DNA of 64,000 nt from Paraburkholderia fungorum (GTDB lineage Bacteria > Pseudomonadota > Gammaproteobacteria > Burkholderiales > Burkholderiaceae): positions 1,240,001 through 1,304,000 of the forward strand of contig NZ_CADFGE010000001.1 of the NCBI RefSeq assembly GCF_902833645.1, written 5' to 3'. Under the pieces are notes generated by a model. That model had not been told where the DNA came from and made no database searches. It saw only the letters and a list, made by a program, of their open reading frames with translations. Both the position numbers and the translations under genes were made by a program. Each line of letters opens with the position of its first letter. The first letter of the stretch is position 1. Below, piece by piece: positions 45,656 through 55,238 of the stretch.

Positions 45656-46816
45656 ATGAAAAAGACAAAGCAATGGGTACGCACCGGTATCGCGATGGCG
45701 TTGATGTGCGGCGCGGGCGCTGCCTTCGCGCAGGTGAAAATTGGCGTCACGCTGTCCACCACGGGGCCGGCCGCATCGCTCGGGATTCCTGAAAAGAACA
45801 CGATCGCGTTGCTGCCGAAAGAGATCGGCGGCAAGACGGTGCAATACATCATCCTCGATGACGCATCGGATACCGGCAAGGCCGTGCAGAACACGCGCAA
45901 GCTGATCGACGAAGACCACGTCGACGCCATCATCGGTTCGACCGTTACGCCGAATTCGCTGGCGATGCTCGATCCCGCAGCCGAAGGCAAGACGCCGGTG
46001 ATCTCGCTGGCGGCATCGGCCGCGATCATCTCGCCGATGGACGCCAAGCGCGCATGGGCCTTCAAACCGCCGCAAAACGACAGCCTGATGGCTGACGCGA
46101 TCGCCGACTACATGGAGCATCACGGCGTAAAGACGGTCGGCTTTATCGGCTTTGCGGATGCATACGGGGACGGCTGGAACAACGTGTTCACCGCTGCGGC
46201 TGCGGCACACAATCTGAAGATCGTCTCCAACGAACGCTTTAACCGTACCGATGCGTCGGTGACCGGCCAGGTGTTGAAGACGATGAGCGCGAACCCGGAC
46301 GCGGTGCTGATCGCCGGCGCGGGCACGCCGTCGGCACTGCCGGCCAAAACGCTCAAGGAGCGCGGCTATAAGGGCAAGGTCTATCAGACGCACGGTGTCG
46401 CGAACAACGACTTCCTGCGCGTATGCGGCAAGGATTGCGAAGGCGAATTCCTGCCGGCCGGCCCGATCCTCGTGGCGGATCAATTGCCGGATTCGAACCC
46501 GGTGAAGAAGTCGTCGGAAGCCTACAAGGCGGCGTATGAGAAAGCGTATGGCACGGGTTCGGTGGCGACGTTCGGCGGTCACGCATGGGATGCCGGTCAG
46601 ATGCTGCAAGCTGCGATTCCGGTCGCACTGAAGACCGCTCAGCCGGGCACCGAGGCGTTCCGCGAAGCACTGCGTAGCGCGCTGGAAAACATCAAGGAAC
46701 TGCCGGTCTCGCACGGCATCATGAACACCACGCCGACCAACCACAATGGCCTCGACAAGCGTGCACGCGTGATCGTGCAGATCGTCGACGGCAAGTGGAA
46801 GCTGCAGAACGACTAA
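45656..46816 (+). CDS. ABC transporter substrate-binding protein (LivK-like), system 2, second paralogue
   Basis: Binding protein of 386 residues starting at 45656 (MKKTKQWVRTGIAMALMCGA), with GGAGA nine bases ahead. The signal peptide ends near AFA, before QVKIGVTLSTTGPAASLGIP. It is a tandem paralogue of the protein at 44095, with most changes in the signal peptide and surface. Because it lies next to the permease genes it is probably the main receptor of system 2, while the other copy may widen the ligand range. Confidence 0.93.
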   Translation: MKKTKQWVRTGIAMALMCGAGAAFAQVKIGVTLSTTGPAASLGIPEKNTIALLPKEIGGKTVQYIILDDASDTGKAVQNTRKLIDEDHVDAIIGSTVTPNSLAMLDPAAEGKTPVISLAASAAIISPMDAKRAWAFKPPQNDSLMADAIADYMEHHGVKTVGFIGFADAYGDGWNNVFTAAAAAHNLKIVSNERFNRTDASVTGQVLKTMSANPDAVLIAGAGTPSALPAKTLKERGYKGKVYQTHGVANNDFLRVCGKDCEGEFLPAGPILVADQLPDSNPVKKSSEAYKAAYEKAYGTGSVATFGGHAWDAGQMLQAAIPVALKTAQPGTEAFREALRSALENIKELPVSHGIMNTTPTNHNGLDKRARVIVQIVDGKWKLQND

Positions 46817-46900
46817 CAACAAAAAGCGGTACGCGCCTCTCGCGCAACTTGCGGCGCATGACTGATGCCGCATTGCCATTCTGTTCGATAACAATGGCAA

Positions 46901-46940
46901 CGACCGCCGCGCCGTGTCCCGGCGCGGCGGTCGCCTTTTC
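46901..46940 (+). terminator. Strong hairpin between second binding protein and permease genes
   Basis: CGACCGCCGCGCCG at 46901-46914 pairs perfectly with 46920-46933; the tail is CCTTTTC. A smaller hairpin (TTGCCATT/AATGGCAA) lies just upstream. It would let the binding protein be made in excess over the membrane parts. Confidence 0.75.
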
Positions 46941-47026
46941 TGGCATTGCAGGCCGGTGGCCGGCCGCGGGTTCTGCCGCCACGACTGTTTCCCGATTTCG
47001 ATTTCGACGCTTCAGGACGAGGAAGT

Positions 47027-48082
47027 ATGGATCTATCAATTGCGGCGATCCTCGCGCAGGACGGCATCACTACCGGCGCGATTTACGCGCTGCTCGCGCT
47101 CGCGCTGGTGCTGGTGTTCTCTGTGACGCGAGTGATCTTTATCCCGCAGGGGGAGTTTGTGTCGTACGGTGCGCTGACGCTTGCCGCACTGCAGACGCAA
47201 AAATTTCCTGCGACGTGCTGGTTGCTGATGGCGATGGGCGCGGCGTGCTTCGTGGTCGAGATCGCGGGGCTGGTGCGGCACCCCGAAAGGCGTCGGCATG
47301 CGGCTCGCACGCTGGTGATGCTGGTCGGCAAATATCTGCTGTTCCCGGTCGCGGTCTACGCGCTCACGCAAGGCGTTTTCCTGCACCCGCTGCCGATGAT
47401 CGCGCAGATCGCGCTGACGCTGCTGATCGTCATTCCGATGGGACCGTTCGTCTACCGGCTCGCCTATGAGCCGATCGCGGAGGCAACCACGCTGCTGTTG
47501 CTGATCGTGGCGGTGGCCGTGCACTTTGCGATGGTCGGCCTCGGGCTCGTGATGTTCGGTGCGGAAGGCTCGCGCACCACGGCGTTCTCCGACGCGACCT
47601 TCACTCTCGGCAGCCTGTCGATCTCCGGACAAAGTTTGTGGGTGGTCGGCACGGCGGTGGTGCTGATCGGCGGCCTGTATCTGTACTTCGATCGCTCCAT
47701 TTCCGGCAAGGCGTTGCGCGCGACTTCGGTGAACCGGCTCGGCGCGCGGCTCGTCGGCATCGGTACGACGCAGGCGGGGCGTCTCGCGTTCACGCTCGCT
47801 GCGGGCCTCGGTGCGCTGTGCGGCATCCTCGTCGCACCCTTGACCACCATCTACTACGACTCCGGCTTCCTGATCGGTTTGAAGGGCTTCGTGGGGGCGA
47901 TTATCGGCGGCCTGGTCAGCTATCCGCTGGCTGCCGCGGGTTCGATCCTCGTCGGTTTGCTGGAGTCGTATTCGTCGTTCTGGGCGAGCGCTTACAAGGA
48001 AGTGATCGTGTTCACGCTGATCATCCCGGTGCTGCTGTGGCGAAGTCTGGCCAGCCCGCACTCGGAAGAGGAAGAGGAGTGA
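47027..48082 (+). CDS. livH: Branched-chain-type ABC transporter permease LivH-like, system 2
   Basis: A 351-residue permease starting at 47027 (MDLSIAAILAQDGI) after ACGAGGAAG. The family start GITTGAIYALLALALVLVFSV and the coupling region GLKGFVGAIIGGLVSYPLAA are present. It is about 55 residues longer than standard LivH because of an insertion near residues 60-120 (ETIAGLVRHPERRRHAAR-type basic loop and an extra hydrophobic pair). The C-terminus ends in a run of Glu. The next gene starts 10 bp later. Confidence 0.9.
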   Translation: MDLSIAAILAQDGITTGAIYALLALALVLVFSVTRVIFIPQGEFVSYGALTLAALQTQKFPATCWLLMAMGAACFVVEIAGLVRHPERRRHAARTLVMLVGKYLLFPVAVYALTQGVFLHPLPMIAQIALTLLIVIPMGPFVYRLAYEPIAEATTLLLLIVAVAVHFAMVGLGLVMFGAEGSRTTAFSDATFTLGSLSISGQSLWVVGTAVVLIGGLYLYFDRSISGKALRATSVNRLGARLVGIGTTQAGRLAFTLAAGLGALCGILVAPLTTIYYDSGFLIGLKGFVGAIIGGLVSYPLAAAGSILVGLLESYSSFWASAYKEVIVFTLIIPVLLWRSLASPHSEEEEE

Positions 48083-48092
48083 CACGATGAAA

Positions 48093-49871
48093 CGGATCAT
48101 GCAAAACAAGTTCTTCTGGTTGTTCCTCGTGGTGCTGTTCGCGCTGCCGGTGCTGCCGCACCCAATTCACGTGCCCGAGTACTGGGTGACGTTGCTCAAC
48201 TATATCGGCCTCTATTCGATCGTCGCGATCGGTCTCGTGCTGCTGACAGGTATCGGCGGGATGACGAGCTTCGGGCAGGCAGCGTTCGTTGGTATCGGCG
48301 CGTATGCGACCGCGTATCTGACCACGAAGTACGGCGTCTCGCCGTGGCTCGCGTTGATCGCGGGCGTGGTGGTGACGGCGTTGATCGCGCTGATGCTGGG
48401 CCTCGTGACGATGCGGCTGTCGGGCCACTTTCTGCCGCTCGGGACAATCGCGTGGGGGCTGGCGCTGTTCTACCTGTTCGGCAACCTGGAGATGCTCGGC
48501 AAGTACGACGGCATCAATGGAATTCCCGTGCTGAATGTTTTTGGCATCGACCTGGAGTCCGGCCGCCATATCTATTACCTGATCTGGGTGGTGGTGCTCG
48601 GTGCGGTGATTTCTGTTCAAAACCTGCTTAATAGCCGGCCGGGGCGAGCGATCCGCGCCTTGCGCGGCGGCGGGATGATGGCCGAGGCGATGGGCGTCAA
48701 CACGGCGTGGATGCGGGTGGTGATCTTTGTCTATGCCGCGGTGCTGGCATCGATTTCCGGCTTTCTGTACGCCCATCTGCAGCGCGCGGTGAATCCGACG
48801 CCGTTCGGTCTGAACCACGGTATCGAATTTCTGTTCATGGCGGTGGTGGGTGGTGTGTCGCATGTCTGGGGCGCGGTGCTCGGCGCGGCGATCCTGACGG
48901 TGTTGCAGGACTATCTGCAAACCTTGCTGCCGAAGCTGCTGGGCGAGAACGGCAACTTCGAAGTGATCGTGTTCGGCATTCTGATGGTTTTGCTGCTGCA
49001 ATACGCTCGCCAAGGCGTTTGGCCGTTTGTCGCGCGGTTTTTCCCGAAGGGGCCGCGCGCGCATCTGTCGGACCATGCCGAGCCGTTGCCGCAACGCAGC
49101 AAACCGGCCGCAGGCGAAAACTTGCTGACGCTGAATAAAGCTCGGAAGCAGTTCGGCGGTCTGGTCGCGGTGAACGATGTCAGCTTCGAGGTGAAAGCAG
49201 GGCAGATCATCGGTTTAATCGGCCCGAACGGCGCCGGCAAGTCGACCACCTTCAATCTGGTCACGGGCGTGCTGCAAGCGACGAGCGGGGAGATCACCTT
49301 CCGCGGCGAACGCATCGATTCGCTGAGTTCACGTGAAATCGTCAAGCGCGGCATTGGGCGCACTTTCCAGCACGTCAAGCTGCTGCCGGGCATGACGGTG
49401 CTGGAGAACGTTGCGATCGGCGCGCATCTGCGCGGCCAAGCCGGCGTGTGGCGCAGTGTTGCGCGGCTGAACGGTGCCGAGGAAGCACGCCTGATGGCTG
49501 AGGCGGCACGGCAGATTCGTCGTGTCGGGCTGGAGCAACACATGTACGACGAGGCGGGCAGCCTGGCGTTGGGGCAACAACGCATTCTCGAAATTGCACG
49601 TGCGTTGTGCTGTGACCCGACTCTGCTGTTGCTGGACGAGCCCGCCGCTGGTCTGCGGTATCAGGAAAAGCTGCAGCTGGCGGACTTGCTGCGTCGGCTG
49701 AAGGCTGAAGGCATGAGCGTGCTGCTGGTCGAGCACGATATGGATTTCGTGATGAATCTCACCGACCGGCTGGTGGTGATGGAGTTCGGCACGCGGATCG
49801 CAGAAGGCTTGCCGCAGGATGTCCAGCAAGACCCGGCGGTGCTTGAAGCTTATCTGGGTGGGGTGGAGTGA
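48093..49871 (+). CDS. Fused LivM permease and LivG ATP-binding protein, system 2
   Basis: A fusion of two transporter subunits in about 594 residues. Residues to about 310 are a LivM permease ([40 protein letters not shown]). A linker at 315-345 leads to a LivG ATPase with Walker [14 protein letters not shown], signature [15 protein letters not shown], Walker [12 protein letters not shown] and switch His in [12 protein letters not shown]. The open frame also contains an ATG at 48087, six bases upstream, and that may be the true start. LivM-LivG fusions are known in Burkholderiales. The result is a transporter with one ATPase tethered to its channel. Confidence 0.9.
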   Translation, partial: RIMQNKFFWLFLVVLFALPVLPHPIHVPEYWVTLLNYIGLYSIVAIGLVLLTGIGGMTSFGQAAFVGIGAYATAYLTTKYGVSPWLALIAGVVVTALIALMLGLVTMRLSGHFLPLGTIAWGLALFYLFGNLEMLGKYDGINGIPVLNVFGIDLESGRHIYYLIWVVVLGAVISVQNLLNSRPGRAIRALRGGGMMAEAMGVNTAWMRVVIFVYAAVLASISGFLYAHLQRAVNPTPFGLNHGIEFLFMAVVGGVSHVWGAVLGAAILTVLQDYLQTLLPKLLGENGNFEVIVFGILMVLLLQYARQGVWPFVARFFPKGPRAHLSDHAEPLPQRSKPAAGENLLTLNKARKQFGGLVAVNDVSFEVKAGQIIGLIGPNGAGKSTTFNLVTGVLQATSGEITFRGERIDSLSSREIVKRGIGRTFQHVKLLPGMTVLENVAIGAHLRGQAGVWRSVARLNGAEEARLMAEAARQIRRVGLEQHMYDEAGSLALGQQRILEIARALCCDPTLLLLDEPAAGLRYQEKLQLADLLRRLKAEGMSVLLVEHDMDFVMNLTDRLVVMEFGTRIAEGLPQDVQQDPAVLEAYLGGVE

Positions 49872-50635
49872 TGGAGAATACGATGAATGCAACCGCACCG
49901 ATTCTCGACGTGGATGGTTTGTCGGTCCGCTATGGCAAGGTTGAAGCGCTGCACGGCGCCGCGATTAAAGTGCGGCCCGGGCAAATTGTCTCGGTGATTG
50001 GGCCGAACGGCGCGGGTAAATCCACGTTGCTGAACGCGATCATGGGCGCACTGCCCACTACGGGGCATGCGAAAGGCGCGGTCCTTTACCAGGGTGAAGA
50101 CGTCAGCGCCGTGCCAGTCGAAAAGCGGGTTGCGCGCGGCATGTGTTTGGTGCCGGAAAAGCGCGAACTGTTTGCGTCGATGACTGTTGAAGACAATCTG
50201 GTGCTCGGCGCGTATCGGCGCAAGCGGGCAGGGGAGCGTAACTTTCTCGATCAACTCGAACCGGTCTTTACGCTTTTTCCTCGCTTGAAAGAGCGTCGGA
50301 AGCAGGCAGCCGGTACGTTGTCGGGTGGCGAAAGGCAGATGCTCGCGGTCGGACGTGCGTTGATGGGCAAACCCGATCTACTGATGCTTGACGAGCCGAG
50401 TCTGGGTCTGGCGCCGCTGATCGTGAAGGAAATTTTCCACATCATTAGTGCGCTGCGGCAGACCGGTGTTGCCACGCTGCTGATCGAGCAAAACGCCCGT
50501 GCTGCGCTGCAGATCTCCGATTATGGTTACGTGCTTGAAACCGGTGAGCTGGCGCTGGAGGGGCCCGCAGCCGATCTGGCGCAAAATCCACGCGTGATTG
50601 AGACGTATCTGGGGCTGGCCAAGAAAGTGGCTTAG
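49871..50635 (+). CDS. livF: Branched-chain-type ABC transporter ATP-binding protein LivF-like, system 2
   Basis: A LivF ATPase of 254 residues from the ATG at 49871, which overlaps the preceding stop by one base. The ATG at 49883 ([10 protein letters not shown]), with GGAGA ahead, is an alternative. Walker A is [18 protein letters not shown] with a normal Lys, the signature [15 protein letters not shown], and Walker [14 protein letters not shown]; the switch has [11 protein letters not shown]. It closes system 2 and is followed by the parS-containing terminator. Confidence 0.94.
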   Translation: MENTMNATAPILDVDGLSVRYGKVEALHGAAIKVRPGQIVSVIGPNGAGKSTLLNAIMGALPTTGHAKGAVLYQGEDVSAVPVEKRVARGMCLVPEKRELFASMTVEDNLVLGAYRRKRAGERNFLDQLEPVFTLFPRLKERRKQAAGTLSGGERQMLAVGRALMGKPDLLMLDEPSLGLAPLIVKEIFHIISALRQTGVATLLIEQNARAALQISDYGYVLETGELALEGPAADLAQNPRVIETYLGLAKKVA

Positions 50636-50668
50636 GTCTCTATTTTCGGTTGAATCGGCGTGGTTCAG

Positions 50669-50703
50669 AGCGGTGTGTTTCACGTGAAACACACCGCTTT
50701 TTT
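50669..50703. promoter_or_regulatory. parS: parS site 1 embedded in an intrinsic terminator
   Basis: TGTTTCACGTGAAACA (50676-50691) is the perfect universal chromosomal parS, bound by ParB. It is the centre of a 30-bp perfect palindrome (50669-50698) followed by six T, so the same sequence should also stop transcription of livF before mnmG. Its ParB is encoded 3.7 kb downstream. Confidence 0.95.
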
Positions 50704-50810
50704 GTTGCCTGGCCATTCGGACGAAATTCGGGCCTAAACCGAACCCGTTATAATTCGCCCATACATTTTCCTTTGAAAGGCTCACGCGACGATCTGGCGT
50801 GAGATCCGCG

Positions 50811-52769
50811 ATGCTTTTTCCCACAGAATTTGACGTAATCGTCGTCGGCGGCGGTCATGCCGGCACCGAAGCCGCCTTGGCTTCGGCTCGCATGGGCAAT
50901 ACCACGCTCCTACTGACGCATAACATCGAGACCCTCGGTCAGATGAGCTGCAACCCGTCCATTGGCGGGATTGGCAAGGGCCATCTGGTCAAAGAAGTCG
51001 ATGCGCTTGGCGGAGCCATGGCGGCCGCGACGGACGAGGGCGGTATTCAATTCCGCATCCTCAATTCTTCGAAGGGGCCTGCTGTTCGCGCAACGCGCGC
51101 GCAGGCGGACCGTCTGCTGTACAAGCAGGCGATCCGGCATCGGCTGGAGAATCAGCCGAATCTATGGCTGTTCCAGCAAGCGGTCGACGATCTGATGGTG
51201 GAGGGCGACCGGGTGGTCGGCGCGGTCACGCAGGTGGGGATTCGTTTCCGCTCGCGCGCCGTGGTGCTGACGGCCGGGACATTCCTCGACGGCAAAATTC
51301 ACGTGGGTTTGAACAATTACACGGGCGGCCGCGCCGGGGACCCGGCTGCGGTATCGTTGTCTGCCCGCCTCAAGGAATTGAAGCTGCCGCAAGGCCGTCT
51401 CAAGACCGGCACGCCGCCGCGAATCGACGGGCGGACGATCGATTTTTCGATGCTGGAAGAGCAGCCGGGCGATCTGGACCCGGTGCCAGTTTTCTCGTTT
51501 TTGGGACGTGCGGAGCAGCATCCGCGTCAAGTACCGTGCTGGGTCACGCATACGAACGAACGTACGCACGACATTATCCGCGGAGGTCTCGATCGATCGC
51601 CGATGTATACGGGCGTGATCGAAGGGGTCGGGCCGCGGTACTGTCCGTCGATCGAGGACAAAATTCACCGTTTCGCGTCGAAGGAATCGCATCAAATCTT
51701 CCTCGAACCGGAAGGGCTGACGACGAACGAGTTCTATCCCAACGGGATTTCCACCAGTCTGCCGTTCGACGTACAACTGGAGCTCGTACGTTCGATGCGG
51801 GGCTTGGAGCACGCGCATATTCTGCGGCCAGGCTATGCGATCGAGTACGACTACTTCGATCCGCGTGGGCTTAAGGCGTCGCTGGAAACCAAAGTGATCA
51901 ACGGGCTATTCTTTGCGGGCCAGATCAACGGCACAACCGGCTACGAAGAAGCTGCTGCGCAAGGTTTGCTGGCGGGGATCAACGCCGGCTTGCAGGTGCA
52001 GGGCAAGGATGCATGGTGCCCGCGCCGCGATCAGGCGTATCTGGGTGTTCTCGTCGACGATCTGGTCACGCGTGGAGTGTCGGAGCCGTACCGCATGTTC
52101 ACGAGCCGCGCCGAATACCGGCTGAGTCTGCGTGAAGATAACGCCGATATGCGCCTGACCGAGATTGGGCGCGAACTCGGCGTGGTCGACGACGTTCGTT
52201 GGGACGCATTCAGCCGCAAGCGGGATGCTGTTTCACGTGAAACAGAGCGTCTTCGCGCGACGTGGGTCAATCCTAAGACGTTATCGGCGGAAGAGGCGAC
52301 TGCTTTGCTCGGTAAACCGATCGACCACGAATATAGTCTCGCTGACTTGCTGCGTCGTCCGGGCGTGACGTACGACGGCGTCTGCGGTTTGCGCGCAGGC
52401 GCGTGCGCTGCGCCTGAAATATTGGCCGAAGACGACGTTCTGCTCGCCCAGATCAAGGAGCAGATTGAGATCGGCATCAAGTATCAGGGCTATATCGACC
52501 GTCAAGCCGATGAGATCGAGCGGAATGAGTCGCACGAAAGCACGCGTTTGCCTGAGGGATTGGATTACGCCGAGGTAAGAGGGCTGTCGTTCGAAGCGCG
52601 TCAGAAACTGACGCAATTCCGCCCCGAAACCATCGGTCAGGCGTCGCGTATCTCCGGCATTACGCCGGCGGCGATCTCCTTGCTGATGGTTCACCTGAAG
52701 CGTGGTTTGGGACGTCGTGCCGCGAAACCCGCCGAACCCGGCACCGATAGCACGCCGGTGGTGCAATGA
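50811..52769 (+). CDS. mnmG: tRNA uridine-5-carboxymethylaminomethyl modification enzyme MnmG (GidA)
   Basis: FAD enzyme of 652 residues that, with MnmE, builds the cmnm5 group on wobble U34 of several tRNAs. The ATG at 50811 ([15 protein letters not shown]) is chosen over a GTG at 50799. The dinucleotide fold [19 protein letters not shown] and the GidA signatures [14 protein letters not shown] ([16 protein letters not shown]) and [20 protein letters not shown] are intact; the helical C-terminal domain binds MnmE and tRNA. A second parS lies within the gene at 52229. It overlaps rsmG by 4 bp. Confidence 0.98.
   Translation: MLFPTEFDVIVVGGGHAGTEAALASARMGNTTLLLTHNIETLGQMSCNPSIGGIGKGHLVKEVDALGGAMAAATDEGGIQFRILNSSKGPAVRATRAQADRLLYKQAIRHRLENQPNLWLFQQAVDDLMVEGDRVVGAVTQVGIRFRSRAVVLTAGTFLDGKIHVGLNNYTGGRAGDPAAVSLSARLKELKLPQGRLKTGTPPRIDGRTIDFSMLEEQPGDLDPVPVFSFLGRAEQHPRQVPCWVTHTNERTHDIIRGGLDRSPMYTGVIEGVGPRYCPSIEDKIHRFASKESHQIFLEPEGLTTNEFYPNGISTSLPFDVQLELVRSMRGLEHAHILRPGYAIEYDYFDPRGLKASLETKVINGLFFAGQINGTTGYEEAAAQGLLAGINAGLQVQGKDAWCPRRDQAYLGVLVDDLVTRGVSEPYRMFTSRAEYRLSLREDNADMRLTEIGRELGVVDDVRWDAFSRKRDAVSRETERLRATWVNPKTLSAEEATALLGKPIDHEYSLADLLRRPGVTYDGVCGLRAGACAAPEILAEDDVLLAQIKEQIEIGIKYQGYIDRQADEIERNESHESTRLPEGLDYAEVRGLSFEARQKLTQFRPETIGQASRISGITPAAISLLMVHLKRGLGRRAAKPAEPGTDSTPVVQ
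52229..52244. promoter_or_regulatory. parS: parS site 2 inside mnmG
   Basis: TGTTTCACGTGAAACA, a second perfect parS, read in the mnmG frame as VSRET. It is 1.55 kb from the first, and both precede parA-parB. Confidence 0.95.
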
Positions 52770-53449
52770 CGCTGGTGCAGAAGGGAGGCGGTAACGAGGC
52801 GTTGGCGCCGCTGCTGGCAAGCGGCGTAGGCGAACTCGGCCTCGATCTGAGCGACGCGCAACTTGGCAAACTGCTCGACTACGTTGCGCTGCTGTCCAAG
52901 TGGAACGCCGTCTATAACCTGACGGCGATTCGCGATCCGCGGCAGATGCTGATTCAGCACATCCTGGATTCGCTATCGATCGTGCCGCATCTTGCTACGC
53001 GCGGCGCATCTTCCGTGCTGGACGTGGGTTCCGGTGGTGGCCTCCCTGGTATCGTGCTGGCTATTGTGCTGCCCGATTGGACCGTCACCGTGAACGATAT
53101 CGTTCACAAGAAGACGGCTTTTCAGGCGCAGGCCAAAGCCGAACTGGGCCTTGCGAATCTGTCGGTCGTCACGGGCCGCGTCGAGACTTTGCAGCCGGGC
53201 GCCGAAGTACCGGCGAAGTTCGACGTAATCGTGTCGCGCGCATTCGCAGAGCTCGCGGATTTCGTTACACTGGCCCGTCATCTGGTTGCGGAGCAGGGCG
53301 CGATCTGGGCGATGAAGGGCGTGCGCCCGGATGGTGAGATCGAGCGCCTGCCGGCGGGTGCTCACGTAGAGCAGATCATTCGGCTGAACGTGCCGTCGCT
53401 CGACGCAGAGCGGCATCTGATCAAGGTTTTGGTGGACGCCGACAACTGA
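52766..53449 (+). CDS. rsmG: 16S rRNA (guanine-527-N7) methyltransferase RsmG (GidB)
   Basis: SAM-dependent methyltransferase of 227 residues that methylates G527 in 16S rRNA; loss gives low-level streptomycin resistance in other bacteria. Motif I is [17 protein letters not shown], and [21 protein letters not shown] and [12 protein letters not shown] are family hallmarks. Its ATG overlaps the mnmG stop (ATGA). parA follows after 91 bp. Confidence 0.97.
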   Translation: MTLVQKGGGNEALAPLLASGVGELGLDLSDAQLGKLLDYVALLSKWNAVYNLTAIRDPRQMLIQHILDSLSIVPHLATRGASSVLDVGSGGGLPGIVLAIVLPDWTVTVNDIVHKKTAFQAQAKAELGLANLSVVTGRVETLQPGAEVPAKFDVIVSRAFAELADFVTLARHLVAEQGAIWAMKGVRPDGEIERLPAGAHVEQIIRLNVPSLDAERHLIKVLVDADN

Positions 53450-53540
53450 CGGCCACCGGCACGCTCGGGGCGCACTCCAGCTACAAAACGCTTCCTACTT
53501 TATTCAAGCAGTTTCAAGCAGCAAAAGGGACACACCAACG

Positions 53541-54332
53541 ATGGCAAAAATCTTCTGCGTTGCAAACCAGAAGGGTGGCGTCGGCAAGACGACGACGGCA
53601 GTCAATCTGGCCGCGAGCCTGGCAGCGCAGGGACAGCGAGTCCTTCTCATCGATCTGGACCCGCAGGGCAACGCCACCATGGGCAGTGGCATCGACAAGG
53701 CCGCATGCGCGAATACCGTCTACGAGGTACTCGTTGATGGGGTGTCGGTGGCGGATGCGCGAGTCCGTCCGGAGGCTGTCGGCTACGACGTGCTGCCTGC
53801 GAACCGTGAACTGGCGGGTGCCGAAGTCGAACTGGTCAGCGTGCAGAACCGCGAGCGTCAAATGAAGATCGCCTTGACGGCGGTCGAAATCGAATACGAC
53901 TTCGTGCTGATCGACTGCCCGCCGGCGTTGTCGCTGCTGACACTCAACGGCTTGTGCGCCGCGCATGGCGTGGTGATCCCGATGCAGTGCGAGTACTTCG
54001 CGCTCGAGGGTCTGTCTGACCTGGTCAACACGATCAAGCAGGTGCACGCGAACCTGAATCGCGATCTGAAGGTGATCGGCCTGCTGCGCGTCATGTTCGA
54101 CCCACGCATCACCTTGCAGCAGCAAGTCTCGGATCAGTTGAAGGAGCACTTCGGCGACAAGGTGTTCGACGCGGTGATTCCGCGCAACGTACGTCTTGCC
54201 GAGGCGCCGAGCTATGGCCTGCCGGGTGTCGTATTCGATAAGGCCTCGCGCGGCGCGCAGGCGTATGTGCAGTTCGGTGCAGAGATGATTGAGCGGGTGC
54301 GCACATTGAATGACGCGCCCCAGGCGTCCTAA
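53541..54332 (+). CDS. parA: Chromosome partitioning ATPase ParA
   Basis: Walker-type ATPase of 263 residues without an N-terminal DNA-binding domain, so of the chromosomal Soj type. The deviant Walker A NQKGGVGKTTTAVNLAA starts at residue 9, followed by LIDLDPQGNATMGSG and the Walker B region DFVLIDCPPAL. It moves ParB-parS complexes by forming a gradient over the nucleoid. It is 18 bp from parB. Confidence 0.97.
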   Translation: MAKIFCVANQKGGVGKTTTAVNLAASLAAQGQRVLLIDLDPQGNATMGSGIDKAACANTVYEVLVDGVSVADARVRPEAVGYDVLPANRELAGAEVELVSVQNRERQMKIALTAVEIEYDFVLIDCPPALSLLTLNGLCAAHGVVIPMQCEYFALEGLSDLVNTIKQVHANLNRDLKVIGLLRVMFDPRITLQQQVSDQLKEHFGDKVFDAVIPRNVRLAEAPSYGLPGVVFDKASRGAQAYVQFGAEMIERVRTLNDAPQAS

Positions 54333-54350
54333 GCGGATCGAGGAAGCACA

Positions 54351-55238
54351 ATGAATGCAGTAGCAAGAAAGAAGGGGTTGGGCCGCGGTCTTGAAGCATT
54401 GCTGGGTGGCAGTGCCGATATCACCGAGGTGGTGACGATCGAGGGTGCGCCGAACGTGCTGCCGCTCAGCAAGCTGCAGGCGGGCAAGTACCAGCCACGC
54501 ACGCGCATGGACGAAGGCGCGTTGCAGGAGCTGGCAGCCAGCATCCGTGCTCAAGGGCTGATGCAGCCGATTCTCGTGCGGCCCGTGTCGGCGGATAAGT
54601 ACGAGATCATTGCCGGCGAGCGGCGTTTCCGCGCGGCACGCATAGCCGGTCTCGATGAGGTGCCGGTGCTGGTGAAAGACGTGCCGGACCAGGCCGCCGC
54701 GGCGATGGCGCTGATCGAGAATATCCAGCGTGAAGATCTGAATCCGCTGGAAGAAGCGCAGGGCATTCAGCGCTTGCTCGACGAGTTCAATTTCACGCAC
54801 GAGCAGGCGGCTGAATCGGTGGGCCGCTCACGCAGCGCCGTATCTAATCTGCTGCGTTTGCTCAACCTGGCGACGCCGGTGCAAACCATGTTGCTGGCGG
54901 GTGACCTCGACATGGGACACGCACGTGCGTTGCTGGCCGTCGACGCCGCGACGCAAATCACACTGGCCAATCAGGTCGTCAACAAGCGCATGTCGGTCCG
55001 CGAGACCGAAAAACTGGTGACGGCGACCACCAAGGCTGCGCCGACAGTGAAGGCGCGGGCGAATCAGGACGGTGGCCGCGACACACGACGGCTCGAAGAG
55101 GAGTTATCCGATCTGCTTGCCGCAACGGTTAAGATCAAGCTCGGCCGACGCGGCCGCGGCCAGGTGTTGGTGGACTTCGGCGATCTGGACGCACTGGAAG
55201 GCATTCTTGTCCGGCTGCGGGGTAACGCTACGGCGTGA
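54351..55238 (+). CDS. parB: Chromosome partitioning protein ParB
   Basis: CTPase and DNA-binding clamp of 295 residues. The N-terminal KKGLGRGLEALLGG is the ParA-activating region. The CTP-binding motifs QPILVRPV and AGERRFRAARIAG, the helix-turn-helix around EQAAESVGRSRSAVSNLLRLL and the C-terminal dimer domain (TVKIKLGRRGRGQVLVDFGD) follow. It binds the two parS sites at 50676 and 52229. Confidence 0.97.
   Translation: MNAVARKKGLGRGLEALLGGSADITEVVTIEGAPNVLPLSKLQAGKYQPRTRMDEGALQELAASIRAQGLMQPILVRPVSADKYEIIAGERRFRAARIAGLDEVPVLVKDVPDQAAAAMALIENIQREDLNPLEEAQGIQRLLDEFNFTHEQAAESVGRSRSAVSNLLRLLNLATPVQTMLLAGDLDMGHARALLAVDAATQITLANQVVNKRMSVRETEKLVTATTKAAPTVKARANQDGGRDTRRLEEELSDLLAATVKIKLGRRGRGQVLVDFGDLDALEGILVRLRGNATA

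Noticed and set aside
49328..49338. TTCACGTGAAA, a third parS-like site in the LivM-LivG gene
   Set aside because: It keeps the inner 11 bases but lacks the flanking T/G and C/A positions of the 16-mer, and lies in codons of a conserved region.
49328..49900. Frame break in the livM-livG fusion
   Set aside because: The frame is open and both domains are intact, so it is a fusion and not a broken gene.
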